Of a stretch of DNA of 64,000 nucleotides, positions 8,049 through 16,171 are shown piece by piece. The notes beneath the pieces are model-generated. The model saw only the letters and a program-made list of their open reading frames with translations. It was not told the origin of the DNA and did not search any database. How positions within the stretch are numbered: position 1 is the first letter of the stretch; each line of letters opens with the position of its first letter. The DNA comes from Spirochaetales bacterium (GTDB lineage: Bacteria > Spirochaetota > Spirochaetia > UBA9216), in NCBI GenBank assembly GCA_016839055.1, contig JAEKNX010000009.1:62001-126000 (forward strand). Reading direction: 5' to 3'. Both the position numbers and the translations under genes were made by a program.

Positions 8049-10370
8049 ATGAACAATAAAAACAATAATAAACCGGAACTTCTGGCCCCGGCCGGAAACC
8101 TTAACTGTGCATTAGCCGCGCTTCAGAGCGGGGCTGATGCAGTATATGCTGGAATCAGCCGCTTTAACGCGAGAGAAATGGGTGAGAACTTCACCTTCGA
8201 TGATATGTCCCGCCTGTCTGCCTATACGAAGAAACAGGGCAAAAAACTCTATCTGACGCTGAACACCCTGATCAAAGAACACGAACTCAGTGAATTTGCC
8301 GAATCTGTGAGCAGAATAGCGGCGCTTAAACCCGATGCGGTTATAGTACAGGACATCGGCGTGGTGCGAATGCTCAGGGATTACTTCCCGGAACTGCCAA
8401 TTCACGGTTCTACTCAGATGGGAATTCACAACTCTGCCGGAGTCAAGACTGCTGCAGAAATGGGAATGGAACGCGTGATCCTCGAACGTCAGCTTACAAA
8501 CGATGAACTGAAAACAATATGCGCTGGGCCGACCGAGATCGAGGTCTTCGTGCATGGCGCGCTATGCTGCTCTATCTCCGGCCACTGCCTCTTCTCGTCT
8601 TGGATGGGAGGATGGAGCGGAAACAGGGGCCGCTGTAAACAACCCTGCCGCCGAAGATACCATGGCGAAGAGCACGGAAGTAAAAAAAGCGGCTTCTTCT
8701 TCTCAACCCAAGACTACTACAGCCTCGATATGCTCGATACCCTCACCGACGCCGGCGTCTGCTCACTGAAGATTGAAGGCCGGCTGAAGAAACCCGATTA
8801 CGTTAAAAGCGTGGTAACGGCCTACCGGATGATGCTCGATGCGCCCCCTGAAGAGAAGCCGGTAGTCATCAAGGAAGCAAGAAGCATTCTCGCCGGCTCC
8901 TACGGCAGAATGTGGTCCCATGGCTTTTCAAGCTTGGAGGACATGAGGAATGTGCTCCAGTACACCTCGGCAGGAGTATCGGGCAGACTCGTCGGGACAG
9001 TCGAAAAAGCTGGCCGCAACGGCTTTGAAATGTCGGTAATACAGCGCCTTCACATCGGTGACCGCATCAGGGTACAGCCCAAGTCCGGAGATGAGGGGCC
9101 GTCAATAACCGTCACAAAGATGTCCGTTGACCGTTCGTCTGTTAAATCAGCGACAAAGGGAACCCGGGTGTTCATCAATTGCGACAAGGAAGTTCAGCCT
9201 AGTAGTAATGTGTATAAAATCGGTGAGAGCACCGCAGAAACAGTAAAACGGCCCGCTGATCTGCCGCTGTTCAGCCCTCCGGTTAACCTTAAAATCAGTA
9301 TTAGTGTTAAACCAGCCGGAATCTCGGCTGAAATTATAGAAATAAACGGCAAAAGTCCGGCAGCTCCCCTGAAATGGTCCCAGGAAGAGGCCGTGGATGC
9401 CGCCCAGAACCGCCCGCTGTCACCGGATGATTTAACCGAAGCCTTCCAGGTAACCAGAAACCCGGCTCTTTCGGCTGCAAACCTTTCCGCAGAGACCGAA
9501 GACGGTCTCTTCCTGCCGGCAGGACGGCTAAAGAAGACCCGCCGGGCTTTCTGGGAATGGCTCGAGGAACAGGATGAGGTTAAAACCGCGGTAGCCGAAA
9601 AAGATAACAAGGGTGAGGATCCCAGGCTCGAGCTTATAAGAGAAGCGCTTGCGGTAAAACCCGGCAAGAACTCCGGAGAACCGGGCCGGCCGGCCGTATA
9701 TAACCCCGGAGGAATGAAGACCGACGGAATAGTCCCGGGAAAGGACAGCCTACGTCTGTCCGGTATAAGGGATTTCGACAATAAAACTGATGAGATTATT
9801 CTTCCATTCTTCTGTCCTGAATCAGAACTCGATGAGCTAAGGAAGCTGACTGCTGCTGCGATAAAATCCGGCATCCGCCGCTTTCGGATAACATCCCTCT
9901 ACCAGCTGGATTTTTTCAAAGATACCAAAGATGTGGTACTCTCATCATCCTATCCGCTGCCGACGGCGAACAGTTTTGCTGCCGCCGAGATGGCCGCTCT
10001 CGGCATAAGCCGGGCGCAGATCTGGCTCGAACTCGACAGCACGGCAATCACGCAGGCAGCGGCAGCCTGGCCGGTAAAGCCCGAAATCTACAGACGCGGC
10101 AGGCCCTTCCTGCTGGCAACCCGCGCGGCGCTCGATATTGAGGGCCGGATTACCGACTCACGCGGCAAATCATTTGACGTTGAGAACGACTGCCGGTCCG
10201 ACCTCGATTTCACTGCCCCCGGTGCGGCGGGAAGCCTGGGATGCGTCTTTCCCGAGGAAGTTCTGAGCCTGCCGAGAATTAAGGGCTGTGATGAGTTCTT
10301 TGATTTCAGCAGGATCCGCGAAAAAGACGTCAAGGAAACAAGTTTCAACTATGATTTCTCTCTCATCTGA
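8049..10370 (+). CDS. U32 peptidase-family protein, RlhA-like 23S rRNA hydroxylase
   Basis: A 773-residue cytoplasmic protein. Residues 10-330 are the U32 domain (LLAPAGNLNCALAALQSGAD at the start; IHGSTQMGIHNS; then EVFVHGALCCSISGHC and GNRGRCKQPCRR with the conserved cysteines). The rest matches the long C-terminal extension (DUF3656-like) of the RlhA/YdcP group, which hydroxylates a cytidine of 23S rRNA with help from prephenate and an Fe-S cluster. It is somewhat longer than E. coli RlhA. Residues ~500-570 look like a poorly conserved linker. The start follows GGGGGAGA and lies 10 bases after the HAAS gene, so it probably shares that transcript. Confidence 0.82.
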   Translation: MNNKNNNKPELLAPAGNLNCALAALQSGADAVYAGISRFNAREMGENFTFDDMSRLSAYTKKQGKKLYLTLNTLIKEHELSEFAESVSRIAALKPDAVIVQDIGVVRMLRDYFPELPIHGSTQMGIHNSAGVKTAAEMGMERVILERQLTNDELKTICAGPTEIEVFVHGALCCSISGHCLFSSWMGGWSGNRGRCKQPCRRRYHGEEHGSKKSGFFFSTQDYYSLDMLDTLTDAGVCSLKIEGRLKKPDYVKSVVTAYRMMLDAPPEEKPVVIKEARSILAGSYGRMWSHGFSSLEDMRNVLQYTSAGVSGRLVGTVEKAGRNGFEMSVIQRLHIGDRIRVQPKSGDEGPSITVTKMSVDRSSVKSATKGTRVFINCDKEVQPSSNVYKIGESTAETVKRPADLPLFSPPVNLKISISVKPAGISAEIIEINGKSPAAPLKWSQEEAVDAAQNRPLSPDDLTEAFQVTRNPALSAANLSAETEDGLFLPAGRLKKTRRAFWEWLEEQDEVKTAVAEKDNKGEDPRLELIREALAVKPGKNSGEPGRPAVYNPGGMKTDGIVPGKDSLRLSGIRDFDNKTDEIILPFFCPESELDELRKLTAAAIKSGIRRFRITSLYQLDFFKDTKDVVLSSSYPLPTANSFAAAEMAALGISRAQIWLELDSTAITQAAAAWPVKPEIYRRGRPFLLATRAALDIEGRITDSRGKSFDVENDCRSDLDFTAPGAAGSLGCVFPEEVLSLPRIKGCDEFFDFSRIREKDVKETSFNYDFSLI

Positions 10371-11337
10371 CAATCCGTCGGATTTCTACAGATCAAAGAT
10401 AACAGCTGTAAAAGTCCGCCCCCCGGAGTGGAAACTCCGGGGCGGCGGGCTGTTTTTCATGGGCTCCTGCTTCGCTGACAATCTCTACGAAAAATGGAGA
10501 GAAGCGAGGCTGAAAGCCCGTATTTCCCCCTTTGGAAACATATATAATCCGGTATCACTCGCCTCGGCCGCGGCGCTTCTCGAAAAAGACGGCGGGATAG
10601 TAGGCTCCGACTGTTTCAAGCAGGGGGAAGACTACTACCACTTTATGTTCCATTCGCAAAAATGCGGCAGAAAGTCCGCAGACTTCGCCACGCAGCTGAA
10701 CGCTGAGATAGAAGTCAGCCGGAATTTCATCAGGAAGGCCGAAGCGGTTGTCCTAACCCTAGGAACGGCCTACGCGTACAGACTGCTTTCCACCGGAGAT
10801 GTCGTAAACAACTGCCACCGGCGTCCATCCGGAGATTTCGAGCGGTATCTGCTGAGCCTTCCCGAGGCATCCGGAGCGCTGAGAGAGACAGTCGACAGCC
10901 TGCTCAGGATAAACTCCAAGCTTAAAATTGTGCTCACCCTCTCACCGGTCCGCCACCTGAGGGATGACGCGGCTGAGAACTCGCTCTCCAAGGCTGTCCT
11001 GAGGTGCGCCATAGATGAAGCCCTCCGCGCCTGCCCCGGCTCAGTCTGGTATTTCCCGTCATACGAGATAGTTCTCGATGAACTACGTGACTACCGCTGG
11101 TACTCAGGAGACCTCTGTCATCCGTCCGATGAAGCCGTCTCCTACATTATATCGAGGTTTATAGAAGCCACTTACGATGATGAGTTTAAAGCCTTCCTCG
11201 CCGAATGGCTTCCAATTCTGCGAGATCTGAACCACCGGCCGTTCTCTCCGGATTCGAATGAACACCGTAAATTTATTGAGAGGGTAAGAGAAAAAGAAGG
11301 GCTGATTAGAAAGCGCTACCCGGATGTAATCGGCTGA
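10351..11337 (+). CDS. GSCFA-domain protein
   Basis: A 328-residue protein with the eponymous motif FFMGSCFADN near residue 40, ISPFGNIYNPVS shortly after, a central AVVLTLGTAYAYR and a late YRWYSGDLCHPSDEA. This is the layout of the GSCFA family, an SGNH-hydrolase-like fold whose substrate is unknown; the Ser of GSCFA and the Asp/His of the late motif may form a catalytic set. ATG 10351 overlaps the last 20 bases of the U32 gene. The 3' end overlaps the convergent cbiZ end by 22 bases. Confidence 0.8.
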   Translation: MISLSSDNPSDFYRSKITAVKVRPPEWKLRGGGLFFMGSCFADNLYEKWREARLKARISPFGNIYNPVSLASAAALLEKDGGIVGSDCFKQGEDYYHFMFHSQKCGRKSADFATQLNAEIEVSRNFIRKAEAVVLTLGTAYAYRLLSTGDVVNNCHRRPSGDFERYLLSLPEASGALRETVDSLLRINSKLKIVLTLSPVRHLRDDAAENSLSKAVLRCAIDEALRACPGSVWYFPSYEIVLDELRDYRWYSGDLCHPSDEAVSYIISRFIEATYDDEFKAFLAEWLPILRDLNHRPFSPDSNEHRKFIERVREKEGLIRKRYPDVIG

Positions 11338-12050
11338 TAACGATCTATGGACATGCTGAGGGCTTCCCTGACAGCCTCGGCAAACAGCTGACCGAGCTTT
11401 GTATGCTTGCCGCAATATTCTTCCCCCCTGCCGGCGGCCTGGGGTGAAAAGACCAGCAGCGAATCAGTCCCCGTTCCGGTAGCCGTCCTTTCAGACCGAA
11501 TACTCTTGACTCCCCGCTCGAACAGTACCGATGATTTTGCCTCAGTGCAGACAATGAAGGCCTCAGCCGCCGCGGAATCAGACAGACTGATATTTGTTCC
11601 CGCGGCAATGTTGATTGTGCCGTATCTTGCAGACTGCGTCGAGCTGAACATCTGCCGGGGCATAAACTCTGCCGGATCTCCGGCGGCAAGCGCGTTAGAC
11701 AATCCCGATGTTAAAAAACAAAAGACTGAGACGCCGCCCTGCCTTCGTTCGGCATAGGTAAAACTTTCCATTGAAGCGGCCGTCATCATTGCGGCACAGG
11801 GACTATCAAGCCCGAGATATTCCGCCCGCTCGGCAAGGGTCTCACGCGGTTCGGGAAAATCAGTTTTCATCCCTCGGAAATTTTCATCGACTTTCATGTT
11901 CAGAAAACTGCTTATTCCGCTAAGGCCTCCGTTTAAAACGGCCGAGGAAAGGGCTCTTACCGGGGTTCTGAAACTCAGTGAGAAATAATCATCGCCGCAG
12001 CGGCAGTCAAAAGACATGTTTCCCGCATTAATTTCAAGTTCTGTTTTCAA
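11316..12050 (-). CDS. cbiZ: adenosylcobinamide amidohydrolase
   Basis: A 244-residue enzyme that removes the aminopropanol side chain from adenosylcobinamide, giving adenosylcobyric acid. This lets a cell remodel scavenged corrinoids carrying foreign lower ligands. Family features seen are SGLSNALAAGDP in the middle and TGTGTDSLLVFS in the last third, together with an MSIDRYQP-type end. It is the last gene of the leftward cobalamin operon and overlaps the ATPase gene by 4 bases (ATGA). Its position after a BtuFCD-like importer supports the assignment. Confidence 0.88.
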   Translation of the reverse strand: MKTELEINAGNMSFDCRCGDDYFSLSFRTPVRALSSAVLNGGLSGISSFLNMKVDENFRGMKTDFPEPRETLAERAEYLGLDSPCAAMMTAASMESFTYAERRQGGVSVFCFLTSGLSNALAAGDPAEFMPRQMFSSTQSARYGTINIAAGTNISLSDSAAAEAFIVCTEAKSSVLFERGVKSIRSERTATGTGTDSLLVFSPQAAGRGEEYCGKHTKLGQLFAEAVREALSMSIDRYQPITSG

Positions 12051-12823
12051 GTGTCCTCTCCCCCAAGCCCGAAGATGACCGAACCGTCGTCACTGCGGTA
12101 TTCTTTAAGCGTTACTTCAAACACCTGTTTAATCATGTCAGGGGTAAGAATCTCGCAAGGTTTTCCTAAGGCAATGCATCTGCCGCCGTCGAGAAGAACC
12201 CCCTGATCAGCATAATGCAGGGCCTGGTTGAGATCATGGAGAACGGCTACTACAGTCTTTCCGGAGCGGACCTCTTCCCGAAGAAGCCCGAGCAGCATCG
12301 TCTGGTGCTTAAGATCGAGATGGTTTCCGGGTTCATCAAGCAGAAGAATTTCCGTCTGCTGAACAAGCACCCTTGCAAGAAGTACTCTCTGATATTCTCC
12401 TCCGGAAAGACTTCGGATTGAACGATCACGATAGACTTCCAGATCAAGCCTTCCGAGAATACGGTCGATGATCTTCTTGTCTTCACCCGATTCATAGGGA
12501 AGAAAGCCCTGATAGGGATACCGACCCATAGAAACAAGCTCACCGACTGTGTAATCAAAGTTGATGCTGCTGGTCTGAGGTACCATGCCCATCATCTTCG
12601 CCCGCTGTTTACCGGGATAAGAGGAGATCTCCCGTCCGTTTATATGAACAAAACCGGCGGCCGGTTTTCGCGTTCCGTTGATCAGTGAAAAGAGGGTTGA
12701 TTTTCCCGAACCGTTCGGACCCAGTAGAACCATGAAGGTGCCGGGTTCAACTTCAAAACTGATCGGATGAAGGTGAAATCCCTGCCGATAGTTATATTCA
12801 GCCTTATCAATTTCCAGAAGCAT
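12047..12823 (-). CDS. btuD: cobalamin-type ABC importer ATPase (BtuD/FecE family)
   Basis: A 258-residue ATPase with Walker A GPNGSGKST, signature LSGGEYQRVLLARVL, Walker B ILLLDEPGNHLD and H-loop VLHDLNQAL. Subfamily position (FecE/BtuD) plus neighbours cbiZ, a FecCD permease and a riboswitch make B12 the likely cargo. The start overlaps the permease stop by one base. It would couple ATP hydrolysis to import of cobalamin from the periplasm. Confidence 0.88.
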   Translation of the reverse strand: MLLEIDKAEYNYRQGFHLHPISFEVEPGTFMVLLGPNGSGKSTLFSLINGTRKPAAGFVHINGREISSYPGKQRAKMMGMVPQTSSINFDYTVGELVSMGRYPYQGFLPYESGEDKKIIDRILGRLDLEVYRDRSIRSLSGGEYQRVLLARVLVQQTEILLLDEPGNHLDLKHQTMLLGLLREEVRSGKTVVAVLHDLNQALHYADQGVLLDGGRCIALGKPCEILTPDMIKQVFEVTLKEYRSDDGSVIFGLGGEDT

Positions 12824-13836
12824 CAGAGCGATTTCCTCCTCTGCTTTCTAAGCATTATCAGAAAAAACGGCCCGCCAATTAGCGCAGTAATTACTCCAAC
12901 CGGAATTTCCTTAGGTACCATCAGGCTTCTGGCGGCAATGTCGGCAATAATCATCAGGCAGGCACCACCGGCGGCAGAAGCCGGAAGAAGCTTACGGTGA
13001 TCCGCACCGGTAAAAAGCCGCAGCAGATGAGGAACAATGAGGCCGACAAAACCGATAATTCCCGAGACCGAGACCACAGCGGCGGTCAGAAGACAGCTTA
13101 CCGCCAGAAAAAAAAGTCCGGTACGCTCCGGGTTGACGCCTAGAGAATGCGCCTCATCGGCACCTAGAGAAATTATGTTAAGTTTAACGGAGTTCATGTT
13201 AATCAGAATTATCGAGATGAAGACAACGAGAAATGATACTCCCACCTTCATCCAGGTGGCAGACGCGAAACTGCCCATCATCCAGAACACTATGCGGTCT
13301 GTCTGATCGCGGTTAAGCATCATAAGAAAGGATATTGCGGCCTGGAATATATACCCTATTGCAATTCCTCCGAGAAGAAGGCTTCCGAAATCCCCTCCCG
13401 TTCTGCCGCCGATCATCAGTACAAGCAGGATAGTCAGAAGAGAGCCGAGAAAGGCCGCAAATGTTATTGCCCCCACCCCGGCGGCGACAGCTTCGATACC
13501 GAATATTATCGCGACAGTCGCTCCGAGCGAAGCTCCTGATGAAATCCCGAGAAGGTAGGGTTCTGCTAAAGGATTCTGAAAAACAGCCTGAAACACCACT
13601 CCAGCGGTGGCTAATCCGGCTCCGGTTACGGCAGCAAGCATGATTCTAGGAAATCTTATCTGAAAGAGAATGAGTTTTGCCGTTTCGGATATTCCGGAAT
13701 CAATGAACCCGAGCCCGTCAAGAATTGCCCTGATAACTGTCAGAATGCTGATATCGGCCGCGCCGAAGGCAGCAGATGAGAGAACCGCTATAGGCAGCAG
13801 CAGAAAAAGCAAAATGGCGGGGAGGTTTCTATTCAT
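12823..13836 (-). CDS. btuC: cobalamin-type ABC importer permease (BtuC/FecCD family)
   Basis: A 337-residue protein with about 10 membrane segments. It has the FecCD landmarks: RFPRIMLAAVTGAGLATAG, NPLAEPYLLGISSGASLGA, LLGGIAIGYIF and ISGIIGFVGLIVPHLLRL. It forms the homodimeric inner-membrane channel for the importer. Its start overlaps the binding-protein gene by 8 bases, indicating tight coupling. Confidence 0.92.
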   Translation of the reverse strand: MNRNLPAILLFLLLPIAVLSSAAFGAADISILTVIRAILDGLGFIDSGISETAKLILFQIRFPRIMLAAVTGAGLATAGVVFQAVFQNPLAEPYLLGISSGASLGATVAIIFGIEAVAAGVGAITFAAFLGSLLTILLVLMIGGRTGGDFGSLLLGGIAIGYIFQAAISFLMMLNRDQTDRIVFWMMGSFASATWMKVGVSFLVVFISIILINMNSVKLNIISLGADEAHSLGVNPERTGLFFLAVSCLLTAAVVSVSGIIGFVGLIVPHLLRLFTGADHRKLLPASAAGGACLMIIADIAARSLMVPKEIPVGVITALIGGPFFLIMLRKQRRKSL

Positions 13837-14704
13837 TTATTGCCGAGAATACTGAATTCAATATCTCAAGTCCTTCAATAAGTCTCGGCCCCTGCCGGCT
13901 TATTACATCTTCATCTATTCCGTAAACCCTGTTCGTCTTCACTGCGGACAGCTCTGAATAGATGGGGGTCTGTTTGAACAGATCCTTCTGTCCTTCTCCG
14001 ATTATTATGATATCAGGGTCGGATTCCACTAGTTTCTCCAGCGAAAATGACCATCCCCTTATTTCTGAGGCGATATTGTTTCCGCCGGCAGTCTCAAGCA
14101 TGGCCCCGATGAATGTATCGCCTCCGGCAGTCCAGTCTCCGCTCTCACCGAAGCCGACAACATAATAAACCGACGGACGGCTGTCGCCGAGGGCCCGACT
14201 TTGAAGTCTGGAATATCTGACCTTCATGTCGGAGATGAGTGCTTCAGCCTCTGCTAAAGCTCCTATTTCGGCGGCGACCTGACTGATTACATCATACACA
14301 TCATCAAAGGTCTGCGGCTCAAAAAAGAATTTTACCTTAATACCGGCATTAGCTAGCAGATCGCCAGCCTCTTTCGGTGCATGGGTTGAGGCGATTACTA
14401 CATCAGGTTTCAGCGAGATGATGGTCTCAATGTTCGGCTGCTGAATAGGACCCACCGATTGTACCTTCCCGGCCTCAGCAGGAAAATTGCAATAATCGGT
14501 TCGCCCGACTATAAGTTCTCCCTTCCCGAGAGCAAAAACAGTCTCGGTAATGCTCGGAGCGAGGGATACTATTCTAAGAGGACGCTCCGCCCCGGACCTG
14601 GCATCCTGCATTGACGCATCTTCCTGTGTGCCGCCAGCGACCGCTCCCGACGCAGCTGTAGATATAAGCACTACTGCGATAATAAATTTCTTTACTATAT
14701 TCAT
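13829..14704 (-). CDS. btuF: periplasmic cobalamin-type binding protein (BtuF family)
   Basis: A 291-residue class III binding protein. The N-terminus is a signal peptide (KKFIIAVVLISTAASGAVAGG). The mature part begins with RIVSLAPSITETVFALG, the standard BtuF/FhuD start, followed by the PNIETIISLKPDVVIAS strand and the long connecting helix. Cleavage could be after AVA-G; no lipobox cysteine is present. It would deliver cobalamin from the BtuB-like receptor to BtuCD. The upstream propeller lipoprotein gene ends 9 bases before it. Confidence 0.88.
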   Translation of the reverse strand: MNIVKKFIIAVVLISTAASGAVAGGTQEDASMQDARSGAERPLRIVSLAPSITETVFALGKGELIVGRTDYCNFPAEAGKVQSVGPIQQPNIETIISLKPDVVIASTHAPKEAGDLLANAGIKVKFFFEPQTFDDVYDVISQVAAEIGALAEAEALISDMKVRYSRLQSRALGDSRPSVYYVVGFGESGDWTAGGDTFIGAMLETAGGNNIASEIRGWSFSLEKLVESDPDIIIIGEGQKDLFKQTPIYSELSAVKTNRVYGIDEDVISRQGPRLIEGLEILNSVFSAINE

Positions 14705-14713
14705 TTCAACCTC

Positions 14714-16171
14714 TTAATCTCTGTTAATTATTGCAAGCATTCCCGGGCCGTCACCCGTCTGCCAGCTGCTTCCGACAGAATAGACAGGCGCCTCGGCGCT
14801 GCCGGTAACATTAACCGATTTCAGCTCATCTCCGGAATAAAAACTTATATAAATTACTCCGTCTGATTCATCATAACAAAGCCCCGAATAATAGTCAGTA
14901 TCGGGAGCCTCCGCGGTCAGGAGCATCGAAGAGGACGAATGAAGAACTGCGTAATCGTCTGAAGCCTGACCATAGCGGTAGGACTGAACACCGCCGACAC
15001 CGGCGAGATAGACAATCTTCCTATCCTTATCAATACCTTCCCTGAAGCCGACCGGCGAGCCCCCTATTTCAAGATGAGTAATACAAACAGGCTCATCCGG
15101 GCTGCTTATGTCGAAAACCAGAATGACACCGTCATCGGGGTCGGTTCCGGGCTTAACATCACCTGCGCTGTAGCCGGCAGGGATATATTCTCCGCTCGTG
15201 AAGGTTTTAGCCGCTCCTCCGTTTGTCCCCGTGCAGATGATGTTTAGCCTGCCGCCCAGGATGAAAGCAGACTGCGGATTGAGACCGTCGCCGGGATAGT
15301 ATGTTCTATCAGGCCATTTTGCCGAAAGAATGTCTTCAAGACTTAGCTCCTTCACAAGCTGAAAAGCTATGGCCGCGTCAGAGGCCCCTGTTGAAAGGGC
15401 GCCTGAGTTAAACGAGAAGATGCTGAGGGTCGCTTCACGAAAGTAACCGCCGGAGCTGACCTTGCTTCCGGAGGAGGGGGGGTAGTCTGCAAGCTCTCCG
15501 CCCTCGGTCAGCAGAATACTGCTGTCATAACGAACGTTCGTGACATAGAGATATGAGAAGGCACCTTCAGATAAGACCGTTCCGCCGGTGCTTCCCCTCT
15601 TATGATTATCTCCCACGGCATTAGTTAAAGTAGGCGAAGCCTTGGTCTCCTGATTTGAGCCCTCAGGGAGGATTACCTCGGAAAAGCTTTTTACGAAGGA
15701 ATAATCCGTCCCTGCATCATCGAGGTTCACAATCTGGATTTCATCAGTTTCAAGCCCGCCTATGAATGCCCAGTTCTTACCGGGAACAGGGATGAAGGCC
15801 ATCGGGTTATAACCGTTTTTAAAATAATGCCTGCCCTCGTCAAGGTAGTCGAGGGTGGTAATGTTATAGCCTTCGACACTGTTCTGCCCTGAAAGAAGGA
15901 CAGATAGCTTTCCGTCTGAAGCAATGATGTCGGACGGAACTGCCGAATTAGTACCGCTGTGGCCGACAAGCTGAAGATTATTATAGATTGCGCCGGTCAC
16001 CGGATCGAGCCCGCTGAAATTCTCGGAGCTGCCGTTAAGTATCATCACCACCCGCTGCGGATCTGCCTGCATAAAAGCCTGGTAATCCGACACCGGCGGC
16101 TGGGGGCAGGCCGTAAGCAGGAGAGCAGCCGCCGTGAGCAGGCTGAATGCAATAATTTTATTTATCTTCAC
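14714..16171 (-). CDS. beta-propeller-like lipoprotein of the cobalamin operon, BtuG-like candidate
   Basis: A 485-residue exported lipoprotein with signal peptide and lipobox LLTACPQ. The mature region shows repeated short blocks such as LVGHSG...PSDIIASDGKLSVLLSGQ, NPMAFIPVPGKNWAFIGG, GGRLNIICTG and DDGVILVFD, the pattern of a YncE-type beta-propeller. It lies between a TonB-dependent receptor and the BtuFCD importer, the position and architecture of BtuG, the surface B12-binding propeller of Bacteroides. Homology to BtuG itself is not established here; I infer function from architecture and context. It overlaps the receptor stop by 4 bases. Confidence 0.65.
   Translation of the reverse strand: MKINKIIAFSLLTAAALLLTACPQPPVSDYQAFMQADPQRVVMILNGSSENFSGLDPVTGAIYNNLQLVGHSGTNSAVPSDIIASDGKLSVLLSGQNSVEGYNITTLDYLDEGRHYFKNGYNPMAFIPVPGKNWAFIGGLETDEIQIVNLDDAGTDYSFVKSFSEVILPEGSNQETKASPTLTNAVGDNHKRGSTGGTVLSEGAFSYLYVTNVRYDSSILLTEGGELADYPPSSGSKVSSGGYFREATLSIFSFNSGALSTGASDAAIAFQLVKELSLEDILSAKWPDRTYYPGDGLNPQSAFILGGRLNIICTGTNGGAAKTFTSGEYIPAGYSAGDVKPGTDPDDGVILVFDISSPDEPVCITHLEIGGSPVGFREGIDKDRKIVYLAGVGGVQSYRYGQASDDYAVLHSSSSMLLTAEAPDTDYYSGLCYDESDGVIYISFYSGDELKSVNVTGSAEAPVYSVGSSWQTGDGPGMLAIINRD

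Noticed and set aside
9194-9874. A 226-codon minus-strand frame inside the U32 gene
   Set aside because: Serine-rich shadow of the coding strand with no domain, no ribosome site and no neighbour logic.
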